The notes beneath the pieces are model-generated. The model had not been told where the DNA came from. It saw only the letters and a program-made list of their open reading frames with translations, and did no database searches. A program made the position numbers and the translations under genes. From Ferrovibrio sp964429465 (GTDB lineage: Bacteria > Pseudomonadota > Alphaproteobacteria > Ferrovibrionales > Ferrovibrionaceae), in assembly GCA_964429465.1 (NCBI GenBank), contig CAYSCA010000011.1, positions 1 through 37,065 of the forward strand: a stretch of 37,065 nucleotides of DNA. The letters run 5' to 3'. This document shows, in pieces, positions 24,268 through 31,440 of this stretch (positions are counted from its first letter, which is position 1; every line of letters begins with the position of its first letter).

Positions 24268-24927
24268 GTGAGCAGCGCAGCGAAGACCGGGATCGCCAAG
24301 GCGGTCGCCACCCTGACCGACAAGCCGAAGGCGCCGCGCCCGAGCCGGGCCGAAGCGGAGGAGGCGGTCCGCGTCCTGCTGCGCTGGGCCGGCGACGATC
24401 CCGACCGCGAAGGCCTGCGCGGCACGCCCGACCGCGTGGTGCGCTCGTATGAGGAATTCTTCGCCGGCTATGGCGAGGATGCCGTGGCGATGCTGGAGCG
24501 CACCTTCGAGGAGACCGACGGCTACGACGAGATGGTGGTGCTGCGCGATATCCGGCTGGAAAGCTATTGCGAGCATCACATGGTGCCGATCGTCGGCAAG
24601 GCGCATGTCGCCTATCTGCCCAGCACCCGCGTGGTCGGCATCTCCAAGCTGGCCCGCGTGGTCGAGGTCTATGCCAAGCGCCTGCAGATCCAGGAGAAGA
24701 TGACCGCCCAGATCGCCAACACGATCCAGGCGGTGCTGCAGCCGCGCGGCGTCGCCGTGGTGGTCGAGGCGGCGCATCAATGCATGACGACCCGCGGCGT
24801 GCACAAGCCGGGCGTCACCATGGTTACCAGCCACATGGTCGGCGCCTTCCGCGACGATCCGCGCACGCGGCAGGAATTCCTCGCCATGATCGGCAATCCG
24901 GCGAGCCGCGCCGGCGCCGACCTGTGA
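24268..24927 (+). CDS. folE: GTP cyclohydrolase I
   Basis: 219-residue FolE (type IA), which converts GTP to 7,8-dihydroneopterin triphosphate, the first step of folate synthesis. Zinc ligands are visible as C101 and H104 in SYCEHHMVP and C172 in AAHQCMTTRGV; their 71-residue spacing equals that of the E. coli enzyme. 'GVAVVVEAAHQCMTTRG' and 'GISKLARVVEVYAKRLQIQE' are signature segments. A GTG start at 24268 was chosen because AGGAGAG stands seven bases before it, and no nearby ATG fits. It follows apaG and precedes the argE-type gene by 37 bp, so the three form a probable operon. Confidence 0.97.
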   Translation: MSSAAKTGIAKAVATLTDKPKAPRPSRAEAEEAVRVLLRWAGDDPDREGLRGTPDRVVRSYEEFFAGYGEDAVAMLERTFEETDGYDEMVVLRDIRLESYCEHHMVPIVGKAHVAYLPSTRVVGISKLARVVEVYAKRLQIQEKMTAQIANTIQAVLQPRGVAVVVEAAHQCMTTRGVHKPGVTMVTSHMVGAFRDDPRTRQEFLAMIGNPASRAGADL

Positions 24928-24964
24928 TCCGCATCGCCATCGCCCTCCGTCCCGAAGCCGCTGT

Positions 24965-26173
24965 ATGACCGCTGACACCCCTGCACCCGGCCGCGCCGCG
25001 CTGGACTGGATCGAACGCCTGATCGCCTTCGATACCACCAGCCGCCTCAGCAACCTCGCGCTGATCGACGCGATCGCCGATCATCTCGCGCAGCACGGCA
25101 TCCGGGCGGAGCGCATCTTCGATGCCACCGGCAGGAAGGCCAACCTCTATGCCACGATCGGGCCGCAGGACCGGCCCGGCATCGTGCTGTCGGGCCATAC
25201 CGACGTGGTGCCGGTCGACGGCCAGCCCTGGTCGAGCGATCCCTTCCGCGTGGTCGAGCGCGCCGGCAAACTGTTCGGCCGCGGCACCGCCGACATGAAA
25301 AGCTTCATCGCGATCTGCCTCGCCCTGCTGCCCGAGATGGTGGCGAAGCCGCTCAGCGTGCCGCTGCATTTCGCTTTTTCCTATGACGAGGAGGTCGGCT
25401 GCCTCGGCGTGCATGGCATCGTCGATTTCGTGCAGCATCATGGCGTCAAGCCGCGGCTGGCGATCATCGGCGAGCCGACCGAGATGCAGGTGGTAACCGC
25501 GCATAAGAGCGTCTGCGCCTGCAACACCACGGTGCGCGGCCTGGAGGCGCATTCCTCCGCCACGCATCAGGGCGTCAATGCGGTGCAGGTGGCGGGCGAG
25601 CTGATCGCCGAGATGAACCGGCTGCAGCGCGAGTACCAGAAGCCGGAATATTGCGACCCGCGCTTCACGCCGCCGCATACCACCATCACCGTCGGCCGCG
25701 TCGATGGCGGCACCGCCCGCAACATCCTGGCGCGCGAATGCCTGCTGGAATGGGATGTGCGCAGCGTGCGGCCCGAGCACGATCTCGCCGTGATGGATGC
25801 CGTGCAGCGCTATGCCGCCGAGCAGCTTCTGCCCGACATGCAGAAGATCCATCCCGGCGCCGGGATCGATACCACGATGGTGGCCCGCGTGCCGGCCTTC
25901 CTGCCGGTCGGCACCAATCCGGCCGAGACGCTGGCGCTGAAACTGGCGGGCCAGAACCAGACCCATGCCGTCGCCTATGGCACCGAGGCCGGCATCTTCC
26001 ACGACGCCGGCATTCCGGCCGTGGTCTGCGGGCCGGGCAATATCCGCGAGGCGCACAAGCCGGACGAATATATCGCGCTGTCGGAAGTGGCGGCCGGCGA
26101 GGCCTTCATGCGCCGGCTGATCGATTTCTGCCGCGATGGCGGCAGCCTGTCATTCCTGCATCAGGCGGCTTAG
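24965..26173 (+). CDS. argE: Acetylornithine deacetylase (ArgE, M20 family)
   Basis: 402-residue zinc-dependent amidohydrolase of peptidase family M20. ArgE removes acetate from N2-acetylornithine to give ornithine for arginine synthesis. Metal-ligand motifs are SGHTDVVPVDG (His), GRGTADMKSF (bridging Asp), 'FSYDEEVGCLGV' (catalytic Glu pair) and 'GEPTEMQVVTAHK', and the final His is in 'GNIREAHKPDEYI'. The dimerisation domain runs from about 185 to 295. This fits the alphaproteobacterial ArgE subgroup well, though some members act on other N-acyl amino acids. It converges with hutF; their 3' ends overlap by 24 bp. The start follows a short untranslated gap after folE. Confidence 0.92.
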   Translation: MTADTPAPGRAALDWIERLIAFDTTSRLSNLALIDAIADHLAQHGIRAERIFDATGRKANLYATIGPQDRPGIVLSGHTDVVPVDGQPWSSDPFRVVERAGKLFGRGTADMKSFIAICLALLPEMVAKPLSVPLHFAFSYDEEVGCLGVHGIVDFVQHHGVKPRLAIIGEPTEMQVVTAHKSVCACNTTVRGLEAHSSATHQGVNAVQVAGELIAEMNRLQREYQKPEYCDPRFTPPHTTITVGRVDGGTARNILARECLLEWDVRSVRPEHDLAVMDAVQRYAAEQLLPDMQKIHPGAGIDTTMVARVPAFLPVGTNPAETLALKLAGQNQTHAVAYGTEAGIFHDAGIPAVVCGPGNIREAHKPDEYIALSEVAAGEAFMRRLIDFCRDGGSLSFLHQAA

Positions 26174-27556
26174 GACGCGGCGATAGCGCGCGGCGAATGC
26201 ATCGCCGCGGACATGCCGGCCATTCTCCACGACGCGGCGGCCGCCGGCATAGACCGTGCGGATGGGCGAGGCCGGCTGCGCCGCGAAAATCCAGGCATCC
26301 AGCGCCGCATCGCCGCGCCGGCCGGCCAGGATCGGCGCCTGATCGTCGAGGCAGACGAAATCGGCGCGATGGCCGGCGGCGATGGCGCCGACCTTGAGGC
26401 CCAGCGCCTGCGCGCCGCCGCGGCAGGCGGCATCGAACAGCCGGCGGCCGGTCGACTGCCTCGGCCCGCCGGCCAGCAGGTTGCGGCCGTGCTGCGCCAG
26501 CCGCTGGCCGTATTCCAGCAGCCGCAACTCCTCTGCCGCATGCACGGCGATATGGCTGTCCGAGCCGATGCCGATCCGCCCGCCGGCTTCGAGATAGGCG
26601 ATGGCGGGAAACAGACCGTCGCCGAGATTGGCTTCCGTGGTCGGGCAGAGACCGGCCACCGCGCCCGAGGCGGCCAGCCGCGCGGTCTCGTCTGCCGTCA
26701 TATGCGTGGCATGTACCAGGCACCAGCGCGGACCGACCTCCTGCTCGTCCAGCAGCCACTGCACCGGGCGCTTGCCTGACCAGGCAAGGCAATCCTCCAC
26801 TTCGGCCATCTGCTCGGCGACATGGATATGGATCGGCGCGGCAGCATCGATGCCGTCGATCAGCCGCAGCGCCTCGCGCAGCAATTCCGGCGTCACCGCG
26901 CGCAGCGAATGCGGCGCGATGCCGAGCCGCCGGTCCGGGCGGTTGCGGAACTCGGGCGCCAGGCTGTCGAGCAGCCGGCCATAGGCGGGCGCGTCATGCA
27001 GGAAGCGGCGCTGGCGCGCCTGCGGTTCGGCGGCGCCGAAGCCGCCATGCCGATAGAGCACCGGCAGATGGGTCAGCGCGATGCCGGCCGCATCGGCGGC
27101 GGTCAGGATGCGCCGGCTCAGCGCGGCCGGATCGTCATAGGCCTGCCCGTCCGCCTGGTGGTGCAGGTAGTGGAATTCTGCCACCGCCGTGTATCCAGCC
27201 TGCAGCATCTCGGCATAGAGCTGCGCGGCGATCGCCTCGACATCCTCCGGCGTCAGCCTTGCGGCGAAGCGGTACATGATCTCGCGCCAGGTCCAGAAGC
27301 TGTCGCCCGGGTCGGGCCCGCTGCTTTCCGCCAGTCCCGCCATGGCGCGCTGGAAGGCATGGCTGTGCAGGTTGGGCAGGCCGGGCAGGGTGATGCCATC
27401 GAGGATTGCCGCGCCCGCCGGCGCCGCCCCCCGCGTCACGCCCGTGCTCACGCCCGTGCTCACGCCCGTGATCACGCCCGCGGCATCGGCCTCGACCAGC
27501 ACATCGTCATGCCAGCCATCCGGCAGCAGGGCGTGGCGCAGCAGGAAGCGTTGCAT
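26150..27556 (-). CDS. hutF: Formimidoylglutamate deiminase HutF
   Basis: 468-residue amidohydrolase converting N-formimidoyl-L-glutamate to N-formyl-L-glutamate and ammonia, the branch of histidine degradation used with HutG. Metal and substrate motifs are 'LPNLHSHAFQRAMAGL' (HxH), 'FHYLHHQADG', 'APHSLRAVTPE', 'IHIHVAEQMAEVEDCLAW' and 'RIGIGSDSHIAVHAAEELRL' (catalytic Asp). The N-terminus carries an odd repeated VSTG segment (residues 31-43, encoded by a 12-bp tandem repeat) before the metal-binding core. Divergent from hutI with a 65-bp spacer that may hold a HutC-like operator. hutH, hutU and hutG are not in the window. Confidence 0.95.
   Translation of the reverse strand: MQRFLLRHALLPDGWHDDVLVEADAAGVITGVSTGVSTGVTRGAAPAGAAILDGITLPGLPNLHSHAFQRAMAGLAESSGPDPGDSFWTWREIMYRFAARLTPEDVEAIAAQLYAEMLQAGYTAVAEFHYLHHQADGQAYDDPAALSRRILTAADAAGIALTHLPVLYRHGGFGAAEPQARQRRFLHDAPAYGRLLDSLAPEFRNRPDRRLGIAPHSLRAVTPELLREALRLIDGIDAAAPIHIHVAEQMAEVEDCLAWSGKRPVQWLLDEQEVGPRWCLVHATHMTADETARLAASGAVAGLCPTTEANLGDGLFPAIAYLEAGGRIGIGSDSHIAVHAAEELRLLEYGQRLAQHGRNLLAGGPRQSTGRRLFDAACRGGAQALGLKVGAIAAGHRADFVCLDDQAPILAGRRGDAALDAWIFAAQPASPIRTVYAGGRRVVENGRHVRGDAFAARYRRVLSRLMQE
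27436..27483. repeat. 12-bp tandem repeat inside hutF (about four copies)
   Basis: The unit TCACGCCCGTGC occurs at 27436-27447 and 27448-27459, then with changes at its last base at 27460-27471 and in the last three at 27472-27483. On the hutF strand it encodes a four-residue period (GVST-like). Because 12 is divisible by 3, copy-number changes would lengthen or shorten the protein in frame. Confidence 0.85.
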
Positions 27557-27573
27557 GACGGGGCTCTCCGCGG

Positions 27574-27586
27574 TTGTATAGATAAG
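27574..27586. promoter_or_regulatory. HutC-like operator candidate between hutF and hutI
   Basis: TTGTATAGATAAG lies in the 65-bp divergent spacer. It differs by one base from TTGTATAGACAA, a palindrome of the TTGTnTAnACAA kind recognised by HutC-type GntR repressors that respond to urocanate. No hutC gene is seen in the window. Confidence 0.4.
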
Positions 27587-27621
27587 TTGGCAGATATGGC
27601 CTCGCGGCGAAAGGCACCGGC

Positions 27622-28848
27622 ATGTGGGACAGCGTCTGGCGGAATGCGGATATCGCCACCATGGCGGCCGGGGCGGAACCCTTTGGGGCGATTCGCAACG
27701 GCGCCATCGCGGTGCAGGATGGCCGCATTGCCTGGATCGGCCCGGCCGCGGCGCTGCCGAAAGAGGGTATCACGCGCGAGACGGCGGTGCATGATCTCGG
27801 CGGCGGCTGGATCACGCCCGGCCTGATCGACTGCCACACCCATCTGGTCTATGGCGGCAGCCGCGCCCATGAATTCGAGCAGCGGCTGAACGGCGTCTCC
27901 TACGAGGAGATCGCACGTGCCGGCGGCGGCATCGTCTCCACCGTGAATGCCACGCGCGCAGCCGGCGAAGACGATCTGCTGCGCCAGAGCGAAAAGCGCC
28001 TGCGTGCGCTGCTGGCCGATGGCGTCACCACCATCGAGATCAAGTCCGGCTACGGCCTCGATCGGGAGAATGAGCTGAAATGCCTGCGCGTGGCGCGACT
28101 TCTCGGCCAGCGCCATCCGGTGCGGGTGTGCACGACGCTGCTGGCGGCGCATGCGGTGCCGCCGGAATTCAAGGGCCGGGCGGATGCCTATATCGATCTG
28201 GTCTGCCGCGACATCCTGCCGGCCGCGGCGGCAGCGGGGCTGGCCGATGCGGTGGATGCATTCTGCGAGACGATCGGCTTCGATGCGGCCCAGACCCGTC
28301 GCGTCTTCGAAGCGGCGAAGGCGCATGGCCTGGCGGTCAAGCTGCATGCCGAGCAGCTCAGCAACATGAACGGCGCGGCCCTGGCCGCCGGATTCGGCGC
28401 GCTCTCGGCCGACCATCTGGAGCATGCCGACGAGGCCGGCGTGACGGCGATGGCGGCGGCCGGCACCGTCGCCGTCCTGCTGCCCGGCGCCTTCTATGTC
28501 CTGCGTGAGACGAAGCTGCCGCCGGTCGACCTGCTGCGCCGCCATGGCGTGCCCATGGCGATCTCCACCGACTGCAATCCGGGCACCTCGCCGATCTCCT
28601 CGCTGCTGCTGGTGCTGAACATGGCCTGCACGCTGTTCCGCCTGACGCCGGAAGAGGCGCTGGCCGGCGTCACCCGGCATGCCGCCGCCGCGCTCGGCCT
28701 TGCCGATCTCTGCGGCAGCCTCGCGCCGGGAAAAGCGGCGGATTTCGTGGTCTGGGATATCGACCGGCCGGCGGCGCTGGCCTACCAGATCGGCCTCAAT
28801 CCGCGCCGCCAGGTTGTGTTCGGCGGCCAGCCGTTGCCGCGCGGCTGA
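27622..28848 (+). CDS. hutI: Imidazolonepropionase HutI
   Basis: 408-residue metal-dependent amidohydrolase that opens 4-imidazolone-5-propanoate to N-formimidoyl-L-glutamate, the substrate of the divergent hutF product. Motifs: 'PGLIDCHTHLVYGGSRAHEF' (HxH metal site), 'TTIEIKSGYGL', 'KLHAEQLSNM' and 'HLEHADEAG', then 'PMAISTDCNPGTSPISSLLL' with the catalytic Asp. The length is standard. The start ATG at 27622 has AAAGG a few bases upstream. Together with hutF it covers two successive steps of histidine catabolism. It should be induced by histidine or urocanate if the spacer site is a true HutC operator. Confidence 0.96.
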   Translation: MWDSVWRNADIATMAAGAEPFGAIRNGAIAVQDGRIAWIGPAAALPKEGITRETAVHDLGGGWITPGLIDCHTHLVYGGSRAHEFEQRLNGVSYEEIARAGGGIVSTVNATRAAGEDDLLRQSEKRLRALLADGVTTIEIKSGYGLDRENELKCLRVARLLGQRHPVRVCTTLLAAHAVPPEFKGRADAYIDLVCRDILPAAAAAGLADAVDAFCETIGFDAAQTRRVFEAAKAHGLAVKLHAEQLSNMNGAALAAGFGALSADHLEHADEAGVTAMAAAGTVAVLLPGAFYVLRETKLPPVDLLRRHGVPMAISTDCNPGTSPISSLLLVLNMACTLFRLTPEEALAGVTRHAAAALGLADLCGSLAPGKAADFVVWDIDRPAALAYQIGLNPRRQVVFGGQPLPRG

Positions 28849-28962
28849 GCGCGAAAGGCTTCATTAACCACGACTGCAATCCCGATTGCGCGCGGGCGGG
28901 GCGGCCCGTATTTTATGGGAAGGAATGCGCTCGATTCGCTGCCTTTTTTTGACAGGTGAAGC

Positions 28963-29307
28963 ATGAGTGACTGGTTCTATGTGGCCGGCGGCGCCATCGC
29001 CCTGCTGTGGCTGGGGGCCTGGCTGCTGCTGCATCTGGGCAATTTCGAGCAGCGCATCAGCCAAATCCGGCTGACGCTGGAGATGCGCATGAGCGGCATC
29101 GAGAAGCAGTTCGCCTCCTACAACAAGTTCTTCGCCGAGAACGAACGCGCTTCCCAGCTCACCTATGGCGAGCTGACCGACATCAAGAAGGACATCGCCG
29201 AGCTGCGCAGCCAGCTCGAGGAAACCAAGCGCGCCATCAACGTGCTGGAAGTCGCCGTCAACGACCTCAAGCTGCGCAGCACGCCGCGCAACCTGCGCAT
29301 CGTCTAG
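28963..29307 (+). CDS. Small membrane-anchored coiled-coil protein, unknown function
   Basis: 114 residues, not recognised. One hydrophobic segment near the N-terminus (about 5-24, 'YVAGGAIALLWLGAWLLLHL') is followed by a long, charged, probably coiled-coil region (about 28-105) with heptad-like 'LTDIKKDIAELRSQLEETK' and 'INVLEVAVNDLKL'. The predicted topology is an inner-membrane anchor with the coil in the cytoplasm or periplasm. It starts at ATG 28963 after GACAGGTGAAGC. It is flanked by hutI upstream on the same strand and converges with the creatininase-family gene, one base apart. A good codon pattern and a clear ribosome site support it as a real gene. Confidence 0.75.
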   Translation: MSDWFYVAGGAIALLWLGAWLLLHLGNFEQRISQIRLTLEMRMSGIEKQFASYNKFFAENERASQLTYGELTDIKKDIAELRSQLEETKRAINVLEVAVNDLKLRSTPRNLRIV

Positions 29308-29308
29308 C

Positions 29309-30091
29309 CTAGCCCTGCAGATCAGGCCAGAGCAGCCGCAGTTCCGTGACGATCTCGTCCACCATCGCCGCCAGCAGCTTTTCGCCTTTCTCCGCCGTCG
29401 CCGCCGTGGCATCCGCCGTCGCGCCGCTGCGATTGAGCTGCGCGCCCGGCCGCTCCTCCGGGGTCAGGCGTGCCGGGCGGCTGAGCAGGCGCAGCTTCGG
29501 TCCGTCATCGTCGGACAGCGCCGTCTCGCCCAGCCGGTCGAGGCGCACCAGGCCGGGCGCGATGGCGAGCAGCAGCGAGGTTTCGCGCTCGTCGGCATGG
29601 CCACCTTCCGGCACCGCCCAGAGATCGTCGCAGGCCCGGCCCAGCCGCGGCAGGTCGGCCGTCACCGCCTGCACGCCATGCCGCTGCAGGATCGTCTGCG
29701 TCGCCAGCCGCAGCGGCGCTTCCGTCGACACGCCGTTGTTGAGCAGCACGATGCGCTCGGCGCCGTGGCGCAGATAGCCCTCGATCAGTTCGGTCACCAC
29801 GGCTTCGAAGGTGTCCGCTTCCAGATGCTGGCTGCCCGGATAGTCGATGAAGGCGGGATAGAAGCCCTGGCCGATGGTCGGTGCGACCAGCACCGGCAGC
29901 GCGGCGAGCAGGCGTTCGGCGACGACTTCGACGACCAGCCGGTCGGTGCCGAGCGGCAGATGCGGGCCATGCGCCTTGGCCGCCGCGCCGATCGGCAGCA
30001 GGACGGGAAAGCCGTCGCCGAGCAGGTCCGCGGCTTCGATCCAGGTGAGGTCGGCCAGGCGATAGCCGGTACGGGGACGAGGAGCAGTCAC
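29309..30091 (-). CDS. Creatininase-family protein with altered metal-site motif
   Basis: 260-residue member of the creatinine amidohydrolase superfamily, which also includes the mycofactocin precursor peptidase MftE and several cofactor-related hydrolases. 'PIGAAAKAHGPHLPLGTDRLV' (partly quoted) corresponds to the 'GSxEQHGxHLPxxTD' motif, and 'HADERETSLLLAIAPGLV' to the later metal-binding motif. The usual Glu before HG is Ala here (AKAHG), and the usual 'NGHGGN' is 'LNNGVSTE', so the metal site or activity may differ. The GTG ending at 30091 was chosen because AGAGGAA precedes it closely; an ATG ending at 30133 is possible. It is divergent from the bufferin cluster; the 163-bp spacer may serve both. 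The substrate is unknown. Confidence 0.8.
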   Translation of the reverse strand: MTAPRPRTGYRLADLTWIEAADLLGDGFPVLLPIGAAAKAHGPHLPLGTDRLVVEVVAERLLAALPVLVAPTIGQGFYPAFIDYPGSQHLEADTFEAVVTELIEGYLRHGAERIVLLNNGVSTEAPLRLATQTILQRHGVQAVTADLPRLGRACDDLWAVPEGGHADERETSLLLAIAPGLVRLDRLGETALSDDDGPKLRLLSRPARLTPEERPGAQLNRSGATADATAATAEKGEKLLAAMVDEIVTELRLLWPDLQG

Positions 30092-30125
30092 GGATTCCTC
30101 TCGCGTTTGGCAGCCATGATGTCGC

Positions 30126-30176
30126 GCGGTCACGGCGTTGTGTTTGCGGTCACGCGCCTGTGAGTCTTCTGGACTC
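30126..30176. promoter_or_regulatory. Repeats upstream of the bufferin precursor gene
   Basis: GCGGTCACG occurs at 30126-30134 and again at 30146-30154, exactly 20 bp apart, a spacing typical of tandem regulator sites. It is followed by GAGTC-TTCTG-GACTC (30162-30176), an inverted pair made of two GANTC sites, the target of the CcrM methylase of alphaproteobacteria. Both lie in the spacer shared with the creatininase-family gene. A regulator (two-component or ECF-related) for the metal-stress genes could bind here, but none is encoded nearby. Confidence 0.4.
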
Positions 30177-30254
30177 GCAAGTCAGCCTAGCATCCTTTGC
30201 GGTCGCGAGGCAGGTGCCTCCGTCCTCAACGCAAAACCGACAGGGAGCTTTTCC

Positions 30255-30503
30255 ATGAACCGCACCACCACTCTCGCCGTCGCCGCCGCGGCTGCCGCCT
30301 TCTTCTCGGCCGGCACCGTCGCGCTGGTCTCGGCGCCTGCCGATGCGGCCGTCAAATGCATGGGCGCCAATGCCTGCAAGGGCCAGAGCGCCTGCAAGAC
30401 CGCCAGCAGTTCCTGCAAGGGCCAGAATGCCTGCAAGGGGCAGGGCTTCACCGAAACCGGCGACGCCGCGGCCTGCCAGGCGGCCGGCGGCAAGGTCGGC
30501 TGA
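30255..30503 (+). CDS. bufA: Bufferin-type RiPP precursor (BufA-like), Cys-rich, exported
   Basis: 82-residue small protein. A Sec-type signal peptide (1-32, Ala-rich, ending ADAA) is followed by a mature part with six cysteines at 35, 41, 47, 54, 60 and 74. Four cysteines recur in a CxGxxAC / CKGQ pattern (KCMGANACKGQSACK and SCKGQNACKGQGF) with Gly and Lys between them. This layout and the adjacent MNIO enzyme and DUF2063 genes match the bufferin family, RiPPs that buffer copper in the periplasm after Cys modification; it most resembles the BufA2 type, without certainty. AGGGAG precedes the ATG at 30255. A DoxX-type fourth gene is not present. Confidence 0.88.
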   Translation: MNRTTTLAVAAAAAAFFSAGTVALVSAPADAAVKCMGANACKGQSACKTASSSCKGQNACKGQGFTETGDAAACQAAGGKVG

Positions 30504-30519
30504 TCTCCCGCTGCGTCGC

Positions 30520-30551
30520 GGACCGGCCGGGCGTGAAGCCCGCGCCGGTCC
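30520..30551 (+). terminator. Hairpin between bufA and bufB (leaky terminator or processing site)
   Basis: GGACCGGC-CGGGC (30520-30532) pairs with GCCCG-GCCGGTCC (30538-30551, one bulged C), giving 13 pairs around a 5-base loop. The 3' flank GTTTCGTCC has only a short T tract, so a partial terminator or an RNA-stabilising structure is more likely than full termination. It would let precursor exceed enzyme mRNA. Confidence 0.55.
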
Positions 30552-30579
30552 GTTTCGTCCGTGCTATGATCGGCCCGTC

Positions 30580-31440
30580 ATGACATCCGGCGCCAGCGAT
30601 CCCCGTTCAGGCCTGCCCAGGCTCGGCTTCGGACTCGGCCTGCGCCCGGAATACTATCCCGAAATCCTCGACGGCGATCCGCCGGTCGACTGGTTCGAGG
30701 CGATCAGCGAGAATTACATGGTGGCCGGCGGCCCGCCTTTGCGCCAGCTCGAGCGCATCCGCGAGCGCTGGCCGGTGGTGCTGCATGGCGTGGCGCTGTC
30801 GATCGGCGGCAGCGACGAGCTCGACATGGATTATCTCTCGAAGCTGAAGGCGCTGGCCGCGCGGGTGCGGCCGGCCTGGATTTCCGATCATCTCTGCTGG
30901 TCGCGCCAGGACGGCGTGCAGCTGCATGACCTGCTGCCGCTGCCCTTCACCGAGGCAAGCCTCCGCCATGTCGCCGCGCGGGTGCGCCGGGTGCAGGATT
31001 ATCTCGGCCGCCGCGTCCTGCTGGAGAATGTCTCCTCCTATGTCGAATGGCAGGCCTCCAGCATGACGGAATGGGAATTCCTCGCCCGCCTGGCCGAAGA
31101 AGCCGATTGCCTGCTGCTGCTCGATGTCAACAACGTCTATGTCAGCGCCCGCAACCATGGCTTCGCCGCGCTGGATTTCATCAACGGCCTGCCGGTCCAT
31201 CGCGTGGCGCAGATGCATCTCGCCGGCCACAGCCACAATGGCGATCTGGTCATCGACACCCATGACGCGCCGGTGAGCGATCCGGTCTTCGAGCTCTATG
31301 CGCAGGCCCTGCGCCGCTTCGGGCCGGTGGCGGCAATGATCGAGCGCGACGACAAATTCCCGCCCTTCGCCGAACTGCTGGACGAGCTGGCGCGGCTGCG
31401 GCGGATCGCGGCGGCGGCGCCGGCCAGCGAGGCGGCATGA
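30580..31440 (+). CDS. bufB: BufB, MNIO (DUF692) peptide-modifying enzyme
   Basis: 286-residue multinuclear non-haem iron oxidase with a TIM-barrel-like fold, which converts Cys residues of the bufferin precursor. Conserved metal-ligand segments are visible: 'WPVVLHGVALSIGGSDELD' (His), 'WISDHLCWSRQDGVQLHDLL' (Asp/His), 'VLLENVSSYVEW' (Glu), 'LLLDVNNVYVSARNHG' (Asp/Asn), 'QMHLAGHSHNGDLVIDTHD' (His/Asp cluster) and 'AMIERDDKFPPF' (Glu). This is a complete, typical DUF692 protein with no obvious missing ligand. The ATG at 30580 lies 76 bp after bufA; the bufC start overlaps its stop by 4 bp. The exact modification (thiooxazole- or oxazolone-type) cannot be read from sequence. Confidence 0.93.
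   Translation: MTSGASDPRSGLPRLGFGLGLRPEYYPEILDGDPPVDWFEAISENYMVAGGPPLRQLERIRERWPVVLHGVALSIGGSDELDMDYLSKLKALAARVRPAWISDHLCWSRQDGVQLHDLLPLPFTEASLRHVAARVRRVQDYLGRRVLLENVSSYVEWQASSMTEWEFLARLAEEADCLLLLDVNNVYVSARNHGFAALDFINGLPVHRVAQMHLAGHSHNGDLVIDTHDAPVSDPVFELYAQALRRFGPVAAMIERDDKFPPFAELLDELARLRRIAAAAPASEAA

Noticed and set aside
27436..27483. Possible CRISPR array
   Set aside because: The 12-bp units are directly adjacent without spacers and lie inside the hutF coding frame.
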